Assembly: GCA_964400735.1 (NCBI GenBank)
Contig: CAYNVQ010000006.1
Coordinates: forward strand, 124,001-188,000
DNA length: 64,000 bases
DNA from: CAYNVQ01 sp964400735
GTDB taxonomy: Bacteria > Acidobacteriota > Aminicenantia > Aminicenantales > Aminicenantaceae
Direction: 5' to 3'
Numbering within the stretch: the first letter of the stretch is position 1; the number at the start of each line of letters is the position of its first letter. The notes beneath the pieces were generated by a model. The model saw only the letters and a list, made by a program, of their open reading frames with translations. It ran no database searches and was not told where the DNA came from. The position numbers and the translations under genes were made by a program. This document shows, piece after piece, positions 9,039-17,585 of this stretch.

Positions 9039-9444
9039 AGTCAGTTTGATTCGTGATTTGTATTGCATGGATGCTCTCGAATTCACCCGGTCCCTGTCCT
9101 TTTCTTCCTATTGTCATGAGATAGCGGCCATCCTTATCAAAAACCTTGATATGAGATTCCTTCCAGTCCGCTACGAATATTCTCCCCTCATCATCCACAC
9201 AGATGGATGCAATTTGTGTGAACATATACTTCTCATCGCCTTCTGCTTCACCAATGCATAACTCTTCTTCGAAATGAAATATTTCTCTGTTGTACATCGG
9301 TTCCTTCGTATTCTTCACAACCGTTACTCCATCCACCACTTCAATCGTTCCCTTCCATTCGGCTTTCTGTCGGCCGCAAGAGAAAATCAAGATCAAAGGG
9401 ATAAACATTAGGACAACCGGAATCCATTCTGTTTTTACTCGCAA
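9031..9444 (-). pseudogene. Truncated 6-bladed beta-propeller lipoprotein (N-terminal third)
   Basis: A signal peptide with lipobox (LILIFSC), the family leader WKGTIEVVDGVTVVKN, FHFEEELCIGE, one propeller blade (EGRIFVADWKESHIKVFDKDGR) and the hallmark GRKGQGPGEFESI are intact. The frame then runs into unrelated codons and stops, at 137 residues against about 380 in intact paralogues. The start is TTG at 9444, with GGGGGA 7 nt upstream; a TTG at 9459 would precede the ribosome site. The matching C-terminal fragment lies at 8679-8822. A secreted one-blade peptide is possible but unlikely to fold. Confidence 0.7.
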
Positions 9445-9479
9445 TTTGTCTTCCCCCAAATTCTATTATCCTTCTTTTT

Positions 9480-9509
9480 AGGATAAAGTTGGTCAGGCTA
9501 TAAAGTCAA
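9480..9509 (-). promoter_or_regulatory. Propeller-family promoter (copy a)
   Basis: On the minus strand: TTGACT (9504-9509), 18-bp spacer, TATCCT (9480-9485), about 35 nt before the TTG start of the truncated propeller. The same -35, spacing and TATC-type -10 recur at 12920-12948 and 15582-15610. Confidence 0.5.
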
Positions 9510-9574
9510 ATTCAACTCTGTACCTACTAAAACATCCTGTGTGTATCACAAGTTGCATCAAACAGATAAATTTT

Positions 9575-12181
9575 TTATTCATATCTAAGCGTTTCTGAGG
9601 GATCTACTAGGGCGGCCTTCACGGTCTTCGCCCCTACGACAAAAAGCGCAACTGCCAGTGACAGAAGGCTTGAGAGGAGGAATATTACAGGTCTTATTGA
9701 TATCCTATAAGCGAAATTCTCAAGCCACCTGTTCATTGCGACGTAGACCAGCGGCCAGGCTAGGAGATTTCCGATGACGACCAGGCGGACGAAGTCCCGG
9801 TTGAGCAGGAAGACCAGCTTCGGGACCGTAGCCCCCAGGATCTTCCGGATTCCGATCTCCTTGGTACGCCGGGCCACGTTGAACGCAGTAAGCCCGAAAA
9901 GTCCCAGGCAGGCGATCAAAACCGCCAGCCCGGCAAAAGCCGTAAAAATTTCTTCTGTCCGGGTTTCTTTTCGATAAAGGGCATCGAAGGCATCGTCCAG
10001 GAAAAAGAAGTCGAAAGGCTGGCCGTGTGTGTTCTTCTCGAAAACGGAGCGGAGAACGCCTATCGTCTGGACTATATCTCCCGGCCGTACCCGCACAGCG
10101 AGCCGGCTCCCCTTTTCGTAAAGCAGGGCCATCGGCGCGATCCTTCTGTGGAGCGAGGCAAAGTGGAAATCCTCGACGATCCCAACGACCTCAAAATCTC
10201 GAACGCCGCCGGACCTGAGCTTTTTCCCGACAGGCTCCTTCCACCCTATATCCCTGACGGCCGCCTCGTTGAGGATGATGACGTCCTTGTCGCCTGGCCT
10301 GAAATTGCGTCCTTCCTCCAGCCCGATCTCGAAGACATCCAGGAAATTTTCATCCACGTAATCCAAATGGAAGCCGCATTTGATTATCGTTCCATCGTCT
10401 TTTACCGCCTCCCAGCCGGACCAGTACTGGCGGATATCGGTTGGCAAACCTGCGGTTTGTGATGCTTCAATGACTTCGGGTCTCCCTTCCAGTTCGGTCT
10501 TGATGACCGGAATTTTCCGGGACGTCTCCTGCTCGTAAGCTGTAATGACAACCACATGCTCCCGGTTGTAGCCCAGCCGCGTTGATTTCACGTAATCCAT
10601 CTGGCCCGAAATGATGATCGTTGCCGCGATAAGGACCACAGAGGCTGTGAACTGGGAAACAACGAGCAGATTTCTGAGGAAGGCGCTTTTCCTGCTGGAC
10701 GAAGAGAATTCCCTTAATGTCCGGACTGGCTGAAGACCCGACATAAGGATGGCCGGGTAGATCCCTGCACAGAGTCCAACGAAAAGTACGGTCGCCGCAA
10801 GCCAGGGAAGAATGCCAATGCCGCCAATGAATTCCAGCCGCAGAGGAATGCCTGCCACGGTATTGAACCATGGCATGATGATGGCGATGAGCCCCACTGC
10901 CAGGGCAGCCGCCAGGGCCGCGACGATGAAAGACTCGCCGAGAAGCTGCTCAAAAACCTGGACCCTGAAGGCGCCGGTCACCTTCCGGATGCCGATCTCC
11001 TTGGCCCGGACAGCGGAGCGTGCTGTCGCCAAATTCACGTGATTGACACAGGCGATGAGGAGGATCAGAAAGGCGATAGCCATGAACAGCCGGACGTATC
11101 GGAGATCTCCCGTGTCTGCCATATCGTCATCGAAATGCGTTTTGAGATGAATATCCGTAAGTGGCTGGAGCTGAAAAGACTGGAAGGGCTGGTCCGCTTG
11201 GCCCTGGGCGGAAAGCCTGGATATCCAGCCTGAAATCGCCGTCTCCACGGATTCCTGCGATCGCCCTTCGGCGAGCTCAATGTATGTGGAGAAATTCGAA
11301 GTCCTCCAGTTGCCAAACATATAATTGAATTCCTTATCCGGACGGAGCGTGTCAAGAGAGATGAGGTAGTCGAACTTGATGTGCGAGTTAGCCGGGATAT
11401 CCTCCAGCACAGCCGTAACGACCAGGTCGCGCGGATTCCATAAATCTTTCCAAATCACGTTTTTACCTATCGGGTCGTCTTCCCCGAAAAGCTTTTTGGC
11501 TACAGAATCCGTCAGAACAATCTTGGACGGGCCAGCAAGGGCGGTTCCACGGTCCCCCTTAACCAGCGGGAAAGAAAACACATCCAGGAAAGCGGCGTCC
11601 GTATAGAAGCCGGAATGATAGAACTTATTGTCGCCGGCCTGGAGGACCTTCTTCCCTCCAAATGGGGAAAAAACTTGGGTGATTCGTTCGATCCCTGTAA
11701 TTTCTGTCCTCAGGATAGTTGCAAGAGGATCTGGGGTATAGAAGCTCTGTCCCATGTTACTCATTTCGCTAGTCACCCGATAAATCAGGTCCGCTTTTTC
11801 ATGGAACCGATCGAAGCTCGTTTCGAACCGGACGTAGGTCAGGATGAGGAGAAAGCAAGCCATTCCTGCGGCCAGCCCGGCAAGGTTGATCAGGGAGGAT
11901 CCCTTATCACGGATCATATTCCGGAGGGAAATGATGAAATAATTTCTTAACATGACGGCGCTCCAGTAAAATCGAGCAAGAAGGAAGCCGGGGATTGACC
12001 TGAGAATCTGGCCTCCATACCAGAGGCCGCCTGCGAAGGGGCCGCGGCTGGCCCGGATCTTGGCGTAGACTTCCCTAAAATCTCCGATATGGGTGAAAGC
12101 CCGCCTATCGGGATAAAGGAAACCCAGGATTCTTTCGGCGATCCTGGGCGGCTTCGGAGAATCGTTATTCTTCCTATCCAT
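9575..12181 (-). CDS. FtsX/MacB-type ABC permease with N-terminal permease-prefix domain
   Basis: An 868-aa membrane protein. Residues 10-80 form a soluble prefix domain (RIAERILGFLYPDRRAFTHIGDF...), the 'permease prefix domain 2' common in acidobacterial orphan permeases. Two FtsX/MacB repeats follow, each with one helix, a large periplasmic domain and three C-terminal helices; ARSAVRAKEIGIRKVTGA and ARRTKEIGIRKILGA are the two diagnostic post-domain motifs. No ABC ATPase is adjacent. It overlaps the PadR gene: an ATG at 12181 lies 3 nt inside its end, with AGGAGG 7-8 nt upstream, which fits better than TTG at 12187. Likely part of a mechanotransmission or export complex; substrate unknown. 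Confidence 0.85.
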   Translation of the reverse strand: MDRKNNDSPKPPRIAERILGFLYPDRRAFTHIGDFREVYAKIRASRGPFAGGLWYGGQILRSIPGFLLARFYWSAVMLRNYFIISLRNMIRDKGSSLINLAGLAAGMACFLLILTYVRFETSFDRFHEKADLIYRVTSEMSNMGQSFYTPDPLATILRTEITGIERITQVFSPFGGKKVLQAGDNKFYHSGFYTDAAFLDVFSFPLVKGDRGTALAGPSKIVLTDSVAKKLFGEDDPIGKNVIWKDLWNPRDLVVTAVLEDIPANSHIKFDYLISLDTLRPDKEFNYMFGNWRTSNFSTYIELAEGRSQESVETAISGWISRLSAQGQADQPFQSFQLQPLTDIHLKTHFDDDMADTGDLRYVRLFMAIAFLILLIACVNHVNLATARSAVRAKEIGIRKVTGAFRVQVFEQLLGESFIVAALAAALAVGLIAIIMPWFNTVAGIPLRLEFIGGIGILPWLAATVLFVGLCAGIYPAILMSGLQPVRTLREFSSSSRKSAFLRNLLVVSQFTASVVLIAATIIISGQMDYVKSTRLGYNREHVVVITAYEQETSRKIPVIKTELEGRPEVIEASQTAGLPTDIRQYWSGWEAVKDDGTIIKCGFHLDYVDENFLDVFEIGLEEGRNFRPGDKDVIILNEAAVRDIGWKEPVGKKLRSGGVRDFEVVGIVEDFHFASLHRRIAPMALLYEKGSRLAVRVRPGDIVQTIGVLRSVFEKNTHGQPFDFFFLDDAFDALYRKETRTEEIFTAFAGLAVLIACLGLFGLTAFNVARRTKEIGIRKILGATVPKLVFLLNRDFVRLVVIGNLLAWPLVYVAMNRWLENFAYRISIRPVIFLLSSLLSLAVALFVVGAKTVKAALVDPSETLRYE

Positions 12182-12183
12182 GG

Positions 12184-12516
12184 TCAAGCCTCCTGTTTTT
12201 CGGGAGAAATGTCAGGGACAGCATTCCATACCGCCTGCTGAAGGGCTTTGATCTCGGTTAGCTCCCGCCTTCCGGCCAGAGTAAGCCGATAGATTCGTTT
12301 ACTGCGGCCGCCGCGCTCTTTGGTCGGGTCGCATAAGTAAGATTCCAGCAGTCCTTTTTTTTCAAGCCGGTTCAGGGGATCGTAGACCGAACCGAAAGAC
12401 CAGATCTTTCCCGTGATTTTGTTGAGAAAAGTACGGATCGGGACGCAGTATGCATTTTCTTTAAGCTTCCAGACGGCCAGAAGCACAAGTTCTTCGGGCC
12501 TGGATAAAAATCTCAT
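12184..12516 (-). CDS. PadR-family regulator paired with FtsX-type permease
   Basis: A 110-aa PadR winged-helix protein: SRPEELVLLAVWKLKENAYCV, IWSFGSVYDPLNRLEKKGLLES (recognition helix and wing), then KRIYRLTLAGRREL. It ends within the start region of the permease gene, so the pair is translationally coupled. PadR plus permease-prefix FtsX proteins are a standard pairing in Acidobacteria-like genomes. AAAAAGGAG precedes the ATG. On the minus strand a TTGACA lies at 12569-12574, followed 18 bp later by a weak CAGAAT. Confidence 0.85.
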   Translation of the reverse strand: MRFLSRPEELVLLAVWKLKENAYCVPIRTFLNKITGKIWSFGSVYDPLNRLEKKGLLESYLCDPTKERGGRSKRIYRLTLAGRRELTEIKALQQAVWNAVPDISPEKQEA

Positions 12517-12812
12517 GGAACGACTCCTTTTTGATTATATCTGTATTCTGGAACAAATCGTCAGGTTTTGTCAAGCATTTGTTTCATTCTTCAGAGATAA
12601 TAATAAATATAGAGGAATTTTTGATTCTTCCTCCATTAATCTTTATTCCCGATGCGATTGACTCGAGCTGAATCACGTCTAGAATCTCAGACTTCATCAA
12701 CAAAATAAAACAGCCTTTTCAGATCTTAACAAACTCTGGAATATTTTGGCTCAGGGGCTGTGTCGGTTATCATCTAAAATTCTGTATTTTTTTTACCGCG
12801 TAAATATCATTC

Positions 12813-12881
12813 TTATCTTTGACGGCCGACGAGAATGAAGCACGCAGATATAACCACTGTTGATACATGTTTGGTTGACAT
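12813..12881 (-). pseudogene. Relic 5' end (signal peptide) of a lost propeller lipoprotein gene
   Basis: A 22-codon minus-strand reading frame starting MSTKHVSTVVISACFILV, with an AGGAAGGG ribosome site 4 nt upstream and a propeller-family promoter about 40 nt further up. It resembles the signal peptide of its neighbours (basic start, hydrophobic core) but stops at once after GRQR. No blade sequence follows before the PadR gene. I read it as the 5' stub of a deleted paralogue; a real 22-residue peptide cannot be excluded. Confidence 0.45.
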
Positions 12882-12919
12882 TTTCCCTTCCTTTGAGTTT
12901 TAGACTCTTTCTTTTTTTT

Positions 12920-12948
12920 GGGATAAAGCCTCATAGTCTGTAAGTCAA
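12920..12948 (-). promoter_or_regulatory. Propeller-family promoter (copy b, orphan)
   Basis: Minus strand: TTGACT (12943-12948), 17-bp spacer, TATCCC (12920-12925). Same design as copies a and c, but the only thing downstream is the 22-codon stub, so it appears to be left over from a deleted gene. Confidence 0.45.
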
Positions 12949-13001
12949 TCTGTGCTTTTTATCATGGAGAGCCTTTCTAATCTGCATCCAGCATCAGCAT
13001 C

Positions 13002-14147
13002 CTATTCCCAAGTCATTTTATAAACCACCAATTCCTCATATCCGCCTTCTTTTTGTACGACTCCATATAAATGATTCTGTTGTACCTTAACCCAATTATA
13101 GCCTCCTCTGCGAACAAAACCACCAAGGCTTTTTCTTCCTATGAAGACGCCTTCCGAGTTAAAAATGTCAAACATATATTCTCCCGGAATATCGCTCTCC
13201 TCATAAGTCATGACGAATAGCCTTCCTGCATCGTCGGAGAATAAGGTTTGATAAGGAGGAAATTCATCGGGGAAATAGGTTATTTCTTTCTCTCGAGGAT
13301 GGAGATCTTCCATCCTCTCTTTTTTGTACTCCTTGGGAATAGGCACGCCCTTGTACTGTTTTTTAATCTTTCTAAGAATTTTCCCCTCGAGATCCAAGGC
13401 CGCTATTTCATACCCTCTGTCGTCATTCCCGAAAAAGATACGTTCTCCTGATACACTCCAGCAGAAGATGGGTACGGTTCCTTTTCTTTTCTTATGCTTA
13501 GAATAATTGGGAATCATAAGTCTTCCGAGTTCTTGGAGTTCTCTAAATTCAGGGCTCCATAAACTGAGAGGCGCCTGGCTCTCGAAATCGCCACCAGGAA
13601 GATCGAAAATCTGATAGAATACCAGGTATTTCCCATTCTCGAGAGGATGGATAAAAATAATCCTGTTTTTGAATGGGATTTCTTTTTCAAGATTGCCTTC
13701 ACTGTCGAAGATGATGAGCCTTCTTTTTCTGGCGTCGGTGATGTCGATTTTTCCGCTTGAATCAATGCCTAAGTATGTCGGGGATTGAAATTCTCCAGGC
13801 CCTTGTCCCTTTTTCCCGAATGAAAGCAGGAAATTTCCTTTTTTATCGAATTTATAGACAAGATTTTTATCGTTTTTGCTGCATAAGATGTAAACATTAC
13901 CATCGACATCAATATCGAAAGCCCCTATATCGACCAAACCTAGCTCAGCAAGCTCATCTCTTTCTGTATCAATCCCGAATTCCTTGGTGAGAGAAAAGGA
14001 TGAAGGTTTTCCCTTTATTTTGTAGGGTTCTAAATGATTGATGACCACCTCAACCCCGTTTTCAACAACTCTGTCTACTTCATTTTGGTTTGATGTGCAG
14101 GAAAAATATAAAGCTAAAAGGAAAATTGCAGGTATTACTTTTTTCAT
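13002..14147 (-). CDS. 6-bladed beta-propeller lipoprotein, paralogue 2
   Basis: A 381-aa lipoprotein starting MKKVIPAIFLLALYFSC (lipobox before Cys17). Family marks: VVENGVEVVINHLEP leader, FSLTKEFGIDTE, blade DGNVYILCSKNDKNLVYKFDKKGN, the hallmark GKKGQGPGEFQSP and the C-terminal VVYKMTWE. The start at 14147 is chosen because GGAGAAGGGG lies immediately upstream; the ATG at 14159 would put that ribosome site inside the gene and coincides with a TATAAT. It is the most diverged intact member in the loop between blades 4 and 5. Function unknown; extracytoplasmic ligand or partner binding is likely. Confidence 0.85.
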   Translation of the reverse strand: MKKVIPAIFLLALYFSCTSNQNEVDRVVENGVEVVINHLEPYKIKGKPSSFSLTKEFGIDTERDELAELGLVDIGAFDIDVDGNVYILCSKNDKNLVYKFDKKGNFLLSFGKKGQGPGEFQSPTYLGIDSSGKIDITDARKRRLIIFDSEGNLEKEIPFKNRIIFIHPLENGKYLVFYQIFDLPGGDFESQAPLSLWSPEFRELQELGRLMIPNYSKHKKRKGTVPIFCWSVSGERIFFGNDDRGYEIAALDLEGKILRKIKKQYKGVPIPKEYKKERMEDLHPREKEITYFPDEFPPYQTLFSDDAGRLFVMTYEESDIPGEYMFDIFNSEGVFIGRKSLGGFVRRGGYNWVKVQQNHLYGVVQKEGGYEELVVYKMTWE

Positions 14148-14236
14148 CCCCTTCTCCATTATATATATACCAGAGAGTGTACGGATAGGTTAAGGCTGAT
14201 CAATTAGGATTCTATGACTTTTGTGTTTATGCTAAG

Positions 14237-14402
14237 CTAGATTTTCCAAGTGACCTTGTAGCGCTTCACGACCTGATATCCTTCTTCATCTTCCTCTACT
14301 GTATAGAGCGTGCCCTTTTTCCACGCACGAGGACAGAATTTTAATGGAACTTTAGCTATGTATATTCCATCCGAATTAAAAACATCGTAATAATATTCAT
14401 CT
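14237..14402 (-). pseudogene. C-terminal remnant of another propeller gene
   Basis: On the minus strand, about 54 codons read DEYYYDVFNSDGIYIAKV and end EEGYQVVKRYKVTWKI then stop. The end is nearly identical to paralogue 1 at 7469 (KEGYQFVKRYKVTWKI). It lies out of frame just after the stop of paralogue 3, with an in-frame stop on its upstream side and no start. This looks like the tail of a lost tandem copy, left by unequal recombination or deletion. Confidence 0.7.
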
Positions 14403-15545
14403 AACCCCCTCTTTTATCTGCTCCCAATTTTTAATTTTGTAGCGTTTGACATATTCCATTGCGTCCTCTTCGTCCACCACATAGGCATAAAGGAATCCAT
14501 TTTTTATGACATGCGTGTAGGCCGGCAATTTCGTCTTATACAGAAAATATCCATCCCTGCTAAATAGGTCGATTTCCTTTTCCGCAGCTTCTCTGCCTTG
14601 TCTGTTAGTCTGGACATAGATACGGCCTTGGCTATCTGAAAACACCGTGTAGAAAAATGGCATGTAGGGGGGGAGCTTATAAAAAATTCTGGATTTGGTA
14701 AGTTGATGTTTTTCTTTAGAAGGGAATTCGTGTTCCTGTTCTTCCTTAGCCATTTTAAACAGCACCTTGCCTTCTGTATCTATAACCGTGAATTCGTATT
14801 TCATGGAAAATCCATATGTGAACGAATTCCTATCGATATTTGATATAAATAAGTCAGGTTCATAACCCGTATAGCCTACGGTCATCATTTCCCCCGATCT
14901 GCTTTGATGGATGAAATAGAACGGATATTTCGCATATGTTTCTACAATCTCTCCATTCATGCCAACTTTTCCGAACTCTCTGAAATCGCCCTCCTCGGTC
15001 ATAGAAGACAATTTACCATAGATATTGTCTTCGGCATCGATGTAGATATCATAAGGGTAATTCACCGGAAGAATACTGTTGACATAATTTCCGTCCCGGT
15101 CGAAAATTTCAATTCTCCTGCGGTTTTTAACAAATAAGTTCCCGGTCTTATCGTTTACCAGCACATTTGTGGGCTGTTCGAATTCTCCTGGCCCTTGGCC
15201 TTGCCTTCCTATTGTCATTGCGTATCTTCCGTTTTTATCGAACTTTTGGATCCGACAGTTGCTCATGTCAGAGACATAAATATTGCCTTGACCGTCAACG
15301 GCAACTCCTCTCACTCTGTAAAACATAGAATTTTCGTCTTCTTCACTCCCGATGCTCAAGTCTTCCTCAAGATCGAATACGATTTTCCCATATAGAGGCT
15401 CTCTTGGATTTTTTATGACTTTAATCCCTTCTTCCTCTTCAATGGTGCCTTTCCATTGAGGATTTTGATTTTGACTTGTCATGCTTATAAAAAGCAAGCA
15501 AGACAAGAATGAAGTGACAAACAGAATTTTAGTTTTTATGGGCAT
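14397..15545 (-). CDS. 6-bladed beta-propeller exported protein, paralogue 3
   Basis: A 382-aa protein beginning MPIKTKILFVTSFLSCLLF. The start is ATG 15545 because GGAGGG lies 5 nt upstream and the promoter at 15582-15610 is outside it; the longer frame to 15665 would cover that promoter. Family marks: WKGTIEEEEGIKVIKNP leader, FDLEEDLSIGSEEDEN, blade QGNIYVSDMSNCRIQKFDKNGR, hallmark GRQGQGPGEFEQP, and the ending YVKRYKIKNWE. Unlike its paralogues, the expected lipobox cysteine is missing (FISMTSQNQ at the equivalent site), so it may be periplasmic or secreted instead of lipidated. Confidence 0.85.
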   Translation of the reverse strand: MPIKTKILFVTSFLSCLLFISMTSQNQNPQWKGTIEEEEGIKVIKNPREPLYGKIVFDLEEDLSIGSEEDENSMFYRVRGVAVDGQGNIYVSDMSNCRIQKFDKNGRYAMTIGRQGQGPGEFEQPTNVLVNDKTGNLFVKNRRRIEIFDRDGNYVNSILPVNYPYDIYIDAEDNIYGKLSSMTEEGDFREFGKVGMNGEIVETYAKYPFYFIHQSRSGEMMTVGYTGYEPDLFISNIDRNSFTYGFSMKYEFTVIDTEGKVLFKMAKEEQEHEFPSKEKHQLTKSRIFYKLPPYMPFFYTVFSDSQGRIYVQTNRQGREAAEKEIDLFSRDGYFLYKTKLPAYTHVIKNGFLYAYVVDEEDAMEYVKRYKIKNWEQIKEGVR

Positions 15546-15581
15546 CTTTTCCCTCCCTCTGCATTTATTACTCCCTTTTTC

Positions 15582-15610
15582 ATGATAAATCCGATCAACC
15601 CGCAAGTCAA
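15582..15610 (-). promoter_or_regulatory. Propeller-family promoter (copy c)
   Basis: Minus strand: TTGACT (15605-15610), 17-bp spacer, TATCAT (15582-15587), five of six bases of the -10 consensus. It lies about 40 nt upstream of the ATG of paralogue 3. Best of the three matching copies. Confidence 0.55.
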
Positions 15611-15769
15611 ACTTCAGAGCGCTGCAAAAGCTCCTACTGAATGACGCTGAGGGAGCCAGGGACATCTTAAGCCCGGGAGCATATCAGCGAATAGCGGACT
15701 CTAAGGCCAATTCCTTGCCTACTTGTTGCTGGAGGTGATTTAGTATACTATTAACCAAAGGGGAGAAAA

Positions 15770-16900
15770 ATGAAACAAAAGGCATTTCGATCGTTTATCT
15801 TCTTCACTTGTCTGTTGATTCTCTTCAGCAAATGCGGCCAACAGAACGATGAATATCCGATGAGAACGGAAATGGTCGATGGCGTTAAAGTCGTTATGAA
15901 TCCAGATTATCCCCGTGATGGCGTTGTGATTCTTGAATTAGAAGAGGATCTGTCGATCGGAGAAGAAACGGAAGAAAGCTATATATTTGACTCTCCGGCT
16001 GAAATTAGGGTAGGGGAGGAAGAAGAGATTTATGTTTCTGATTGGAGATTCAATAATGTAAGGTGTTTCGATAAACAAGGAGAGTACCTGCACACGATTG
16101 GAAGGCAGGGGCAAGGACCTGGGGAATTTGAATCGATTCGGTTTAATATAAGCTATGACGGCCGTATCTACTTCATGGATCCGGTCAAAGCCAGAATCAG
16201 TACATTGGATGCAAAAGGTAACTTTATAAGTGATTTCAAGGCCCTAAATCTAAGCACAGGGCATTTCACGATCTACTCTGATGAAGACAATAACCTTTAT
16301 TTTTCGCGAGAACTCAGAAATGAGAAAGACAGATACACAATGACGATTCACCGCTACACCACTTCCGGAGATGAACTTATAAATTATGGAGATTTTCAGG
16401 GTGACCGCCTGATCCCTTATGATAGAGATGGCAAGATCATCCAGTCGAGAAGAAGCCTTTCTCCCATCACTGTGTGGATTGTTTCCAGGGAGGGCAGGCT
16501 TTACGCAGGATACAGCGGAAAGTACCAAATCAGTGTTTATGAACCAAATGGTTCTTTATGGTTTAAGTTCGGACGGGCGTATGAGCCCATCCGGGATACC
16601 GAAAACTGGCTTTCTGGAACTTCGGATTTTCTTCCGGCGTTTTATCGAAATTGGCTGCTCGATGACGATGAGAATCTCTGGATCGAGCTGCTGAGGATCA
16701 TAGGCCAGGAGGAATTCGTCTATGACGTTTTCTCTCCAGAAGGAATATATTTGTACCGGATTCACGCTGAACATCGTATCTATTGCATCGATAACAAAAA
16801 GGCGTATTGCGTTGTGACTTCGGCGGAGGGAATGCCTTTAGTAACCAGGAATAGAATGACGCTGACTCCGATTCATAAGAAGGCGAATGGCTCTTGGTGA
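15770..16900 (+). CDS. 6-bladed beta-propeller lipoprotein, paralogue 4 (opposite strand)
   Basis: A 376-aa lipoprotein (lipobox LFSKC, Cys22) on the plus strand, divergent from paralogue 3. Family marks: TEMVDGVKVVMNPDYP leader, LELEEDLSIGEE, blade EEIYVSDWRFNNVRCFDKQGE and hallmark GRQGQGPGEFESI. AAGGGGAG precedes the ATG, and TATACT at 15744-15749 is a possible -10 element. The C-terminus (NRMTLTPIHKKANGSW) differs from the RYKVTW ending of the minus-strand copies. The opposite orientation implies an inversion or independent duplication. Confidence 0.85.
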   Translation: MKQKAFRSFIFFTCLLILFSKCGQQNDEYPMRTEMVDGVKVVMNPDYPRDGVVILELEEDLSIGEETEESYIFDSPAEIRVGEEEEIYVSDWRFNNVRCFDKQGEYLHTIGRQGQGPGEFESIRFNISYDGRIYFMDPVKARISTLDAKGNFISDFKALNLSTGHFTIYSDEDNNLYFSRELRNEKDRYTMTIHRYTTSGDELINYGDFQGDRLIPYDRDGKIIQSRRSLSPITVWIVSREGRLYAGYSGKYQISVYEPNGSLWFKFGRAYEPIRDTENWLSGTSDFLPAFYRNWLLDDDENLWIELLRIIGQEEFVYDVFSPEGIYLYRIHAEHRIYCIDNKKAYCVVTSAEGMPLVTRNRMTLTPIHKKANGSW

Positions 16901-16952
16901 TTTCAGAAAGATTCTTTATCCGGTTTAGGAGAAATTTTTTCCGTCTGGCGGA

Positions 16953-17585
16953 CTATCCCTCCCAGATCCAACGGTGGTTGCAGCATTCGTCCCCTTGCAT
17001 CAATGTTTTGTCGCGGATCATTTTGAGCTTGGGGCTGAATCCTTGGCTCATGGCGTAATCCTGGTAGCATATGGTTGCATAGCCGATCTCGCCGGCCTGG
17101 GAGTCGCAAAAGGTCTTGGCCCAGAGGCACTCGGTCACCTTGATTTCGAAAACATTTTTGTTGGCTTCGACGATCTCGGTGGTCAGTACGTGCCGCCAGA
17201 AGGGATCCGGATTTTTCATAATCGCTGTGTAGGCAGCTAAGCTGATTTCGGGCGATCTTTTGGCCATAAACTGCCCGCTCCGTTTGCCTGCCGATTCTGC
17301 AGCCCGTTTTAGAGCCTCGATATATTCGCCTTTCTCCATTTCATTCGCGAGATTCTGGATGATGGGCAGGAAAAATCCAGCAAATGCGAAATCGAAAATC
17401 TGGTCATAACTCATATTCGAGTTATCGAGGAATTTGTGTTTTTCCCCTGAGCTCTGCGTCTTTTTCTCCGTTGCAGAGGCAGCCAACAGCCCCACACCCC
17501 CGAAACAGAGCAGCGGACATGATGTTATCAGAGTGCGCAAAAAGTTTCTTCGGCTTGGGTCCATAACATTCTCGCCTAAATCCAT
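16953..17585 (-). CDS. Tat-exported L-2-amino-thiazoline-4-carboxylate (ATC) hydrolase-like protein
   Basis: A 210-aa protein with a twin-arginine signal (PSRRNFLRTL) and hydrophobic core. The mature part matches the ATC hydrolase-like family: VTECLWAKTF, an ICYQDYAMSQGFSPKLKMIRDKTLMQGDECCNHRW end with conserved cysteines. Family members are annotated from the L-cysteine-forming ATC hydrolase of Pseudomonas, but most are uncharacterised. AAGGAGAAG sits 6 nt before the ATG. It converges with propeller paralogue 4 and stands alone. Tat export suggests folding or cofactor loading in the cytoplasm. Substrate assignment is weak. Confidence 0.65.
   Translation of the reverse strand: MDLGENVMDPSRRNFLRTLITSCPLLCFGGVGLLAASATEKKTQSSGEKHKFLDNSNMSYDQIFDFAFAGFFLPIIQNLANEMEKGEYIEALKRAAESAGKRSGQFMAKRSPEISLAAYTAIMKNPDPFWRHVLTTEIVEANKNVFEIKVTECLWAKTFCDSQAGEIGYATICYQDYAMSQGFSPKLKMIRDKTLMQGDECCNHRWIWEG

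Larger units (their letters stand above)
12517..13001. other. Gap of about 485 nt between PadR and propeller paralogue 2
   Basis: The lower part carries the PadR upstream region (TTGACA at 12569-12574, minus strand). The upper part holds an orphan propeller-type promoter (12920-12948) and a truncated signal-peptide start (12813-12881). I see no other coding signal; the remainder is AT-rich and looks like decayed sequence. Confidence 0.6.
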
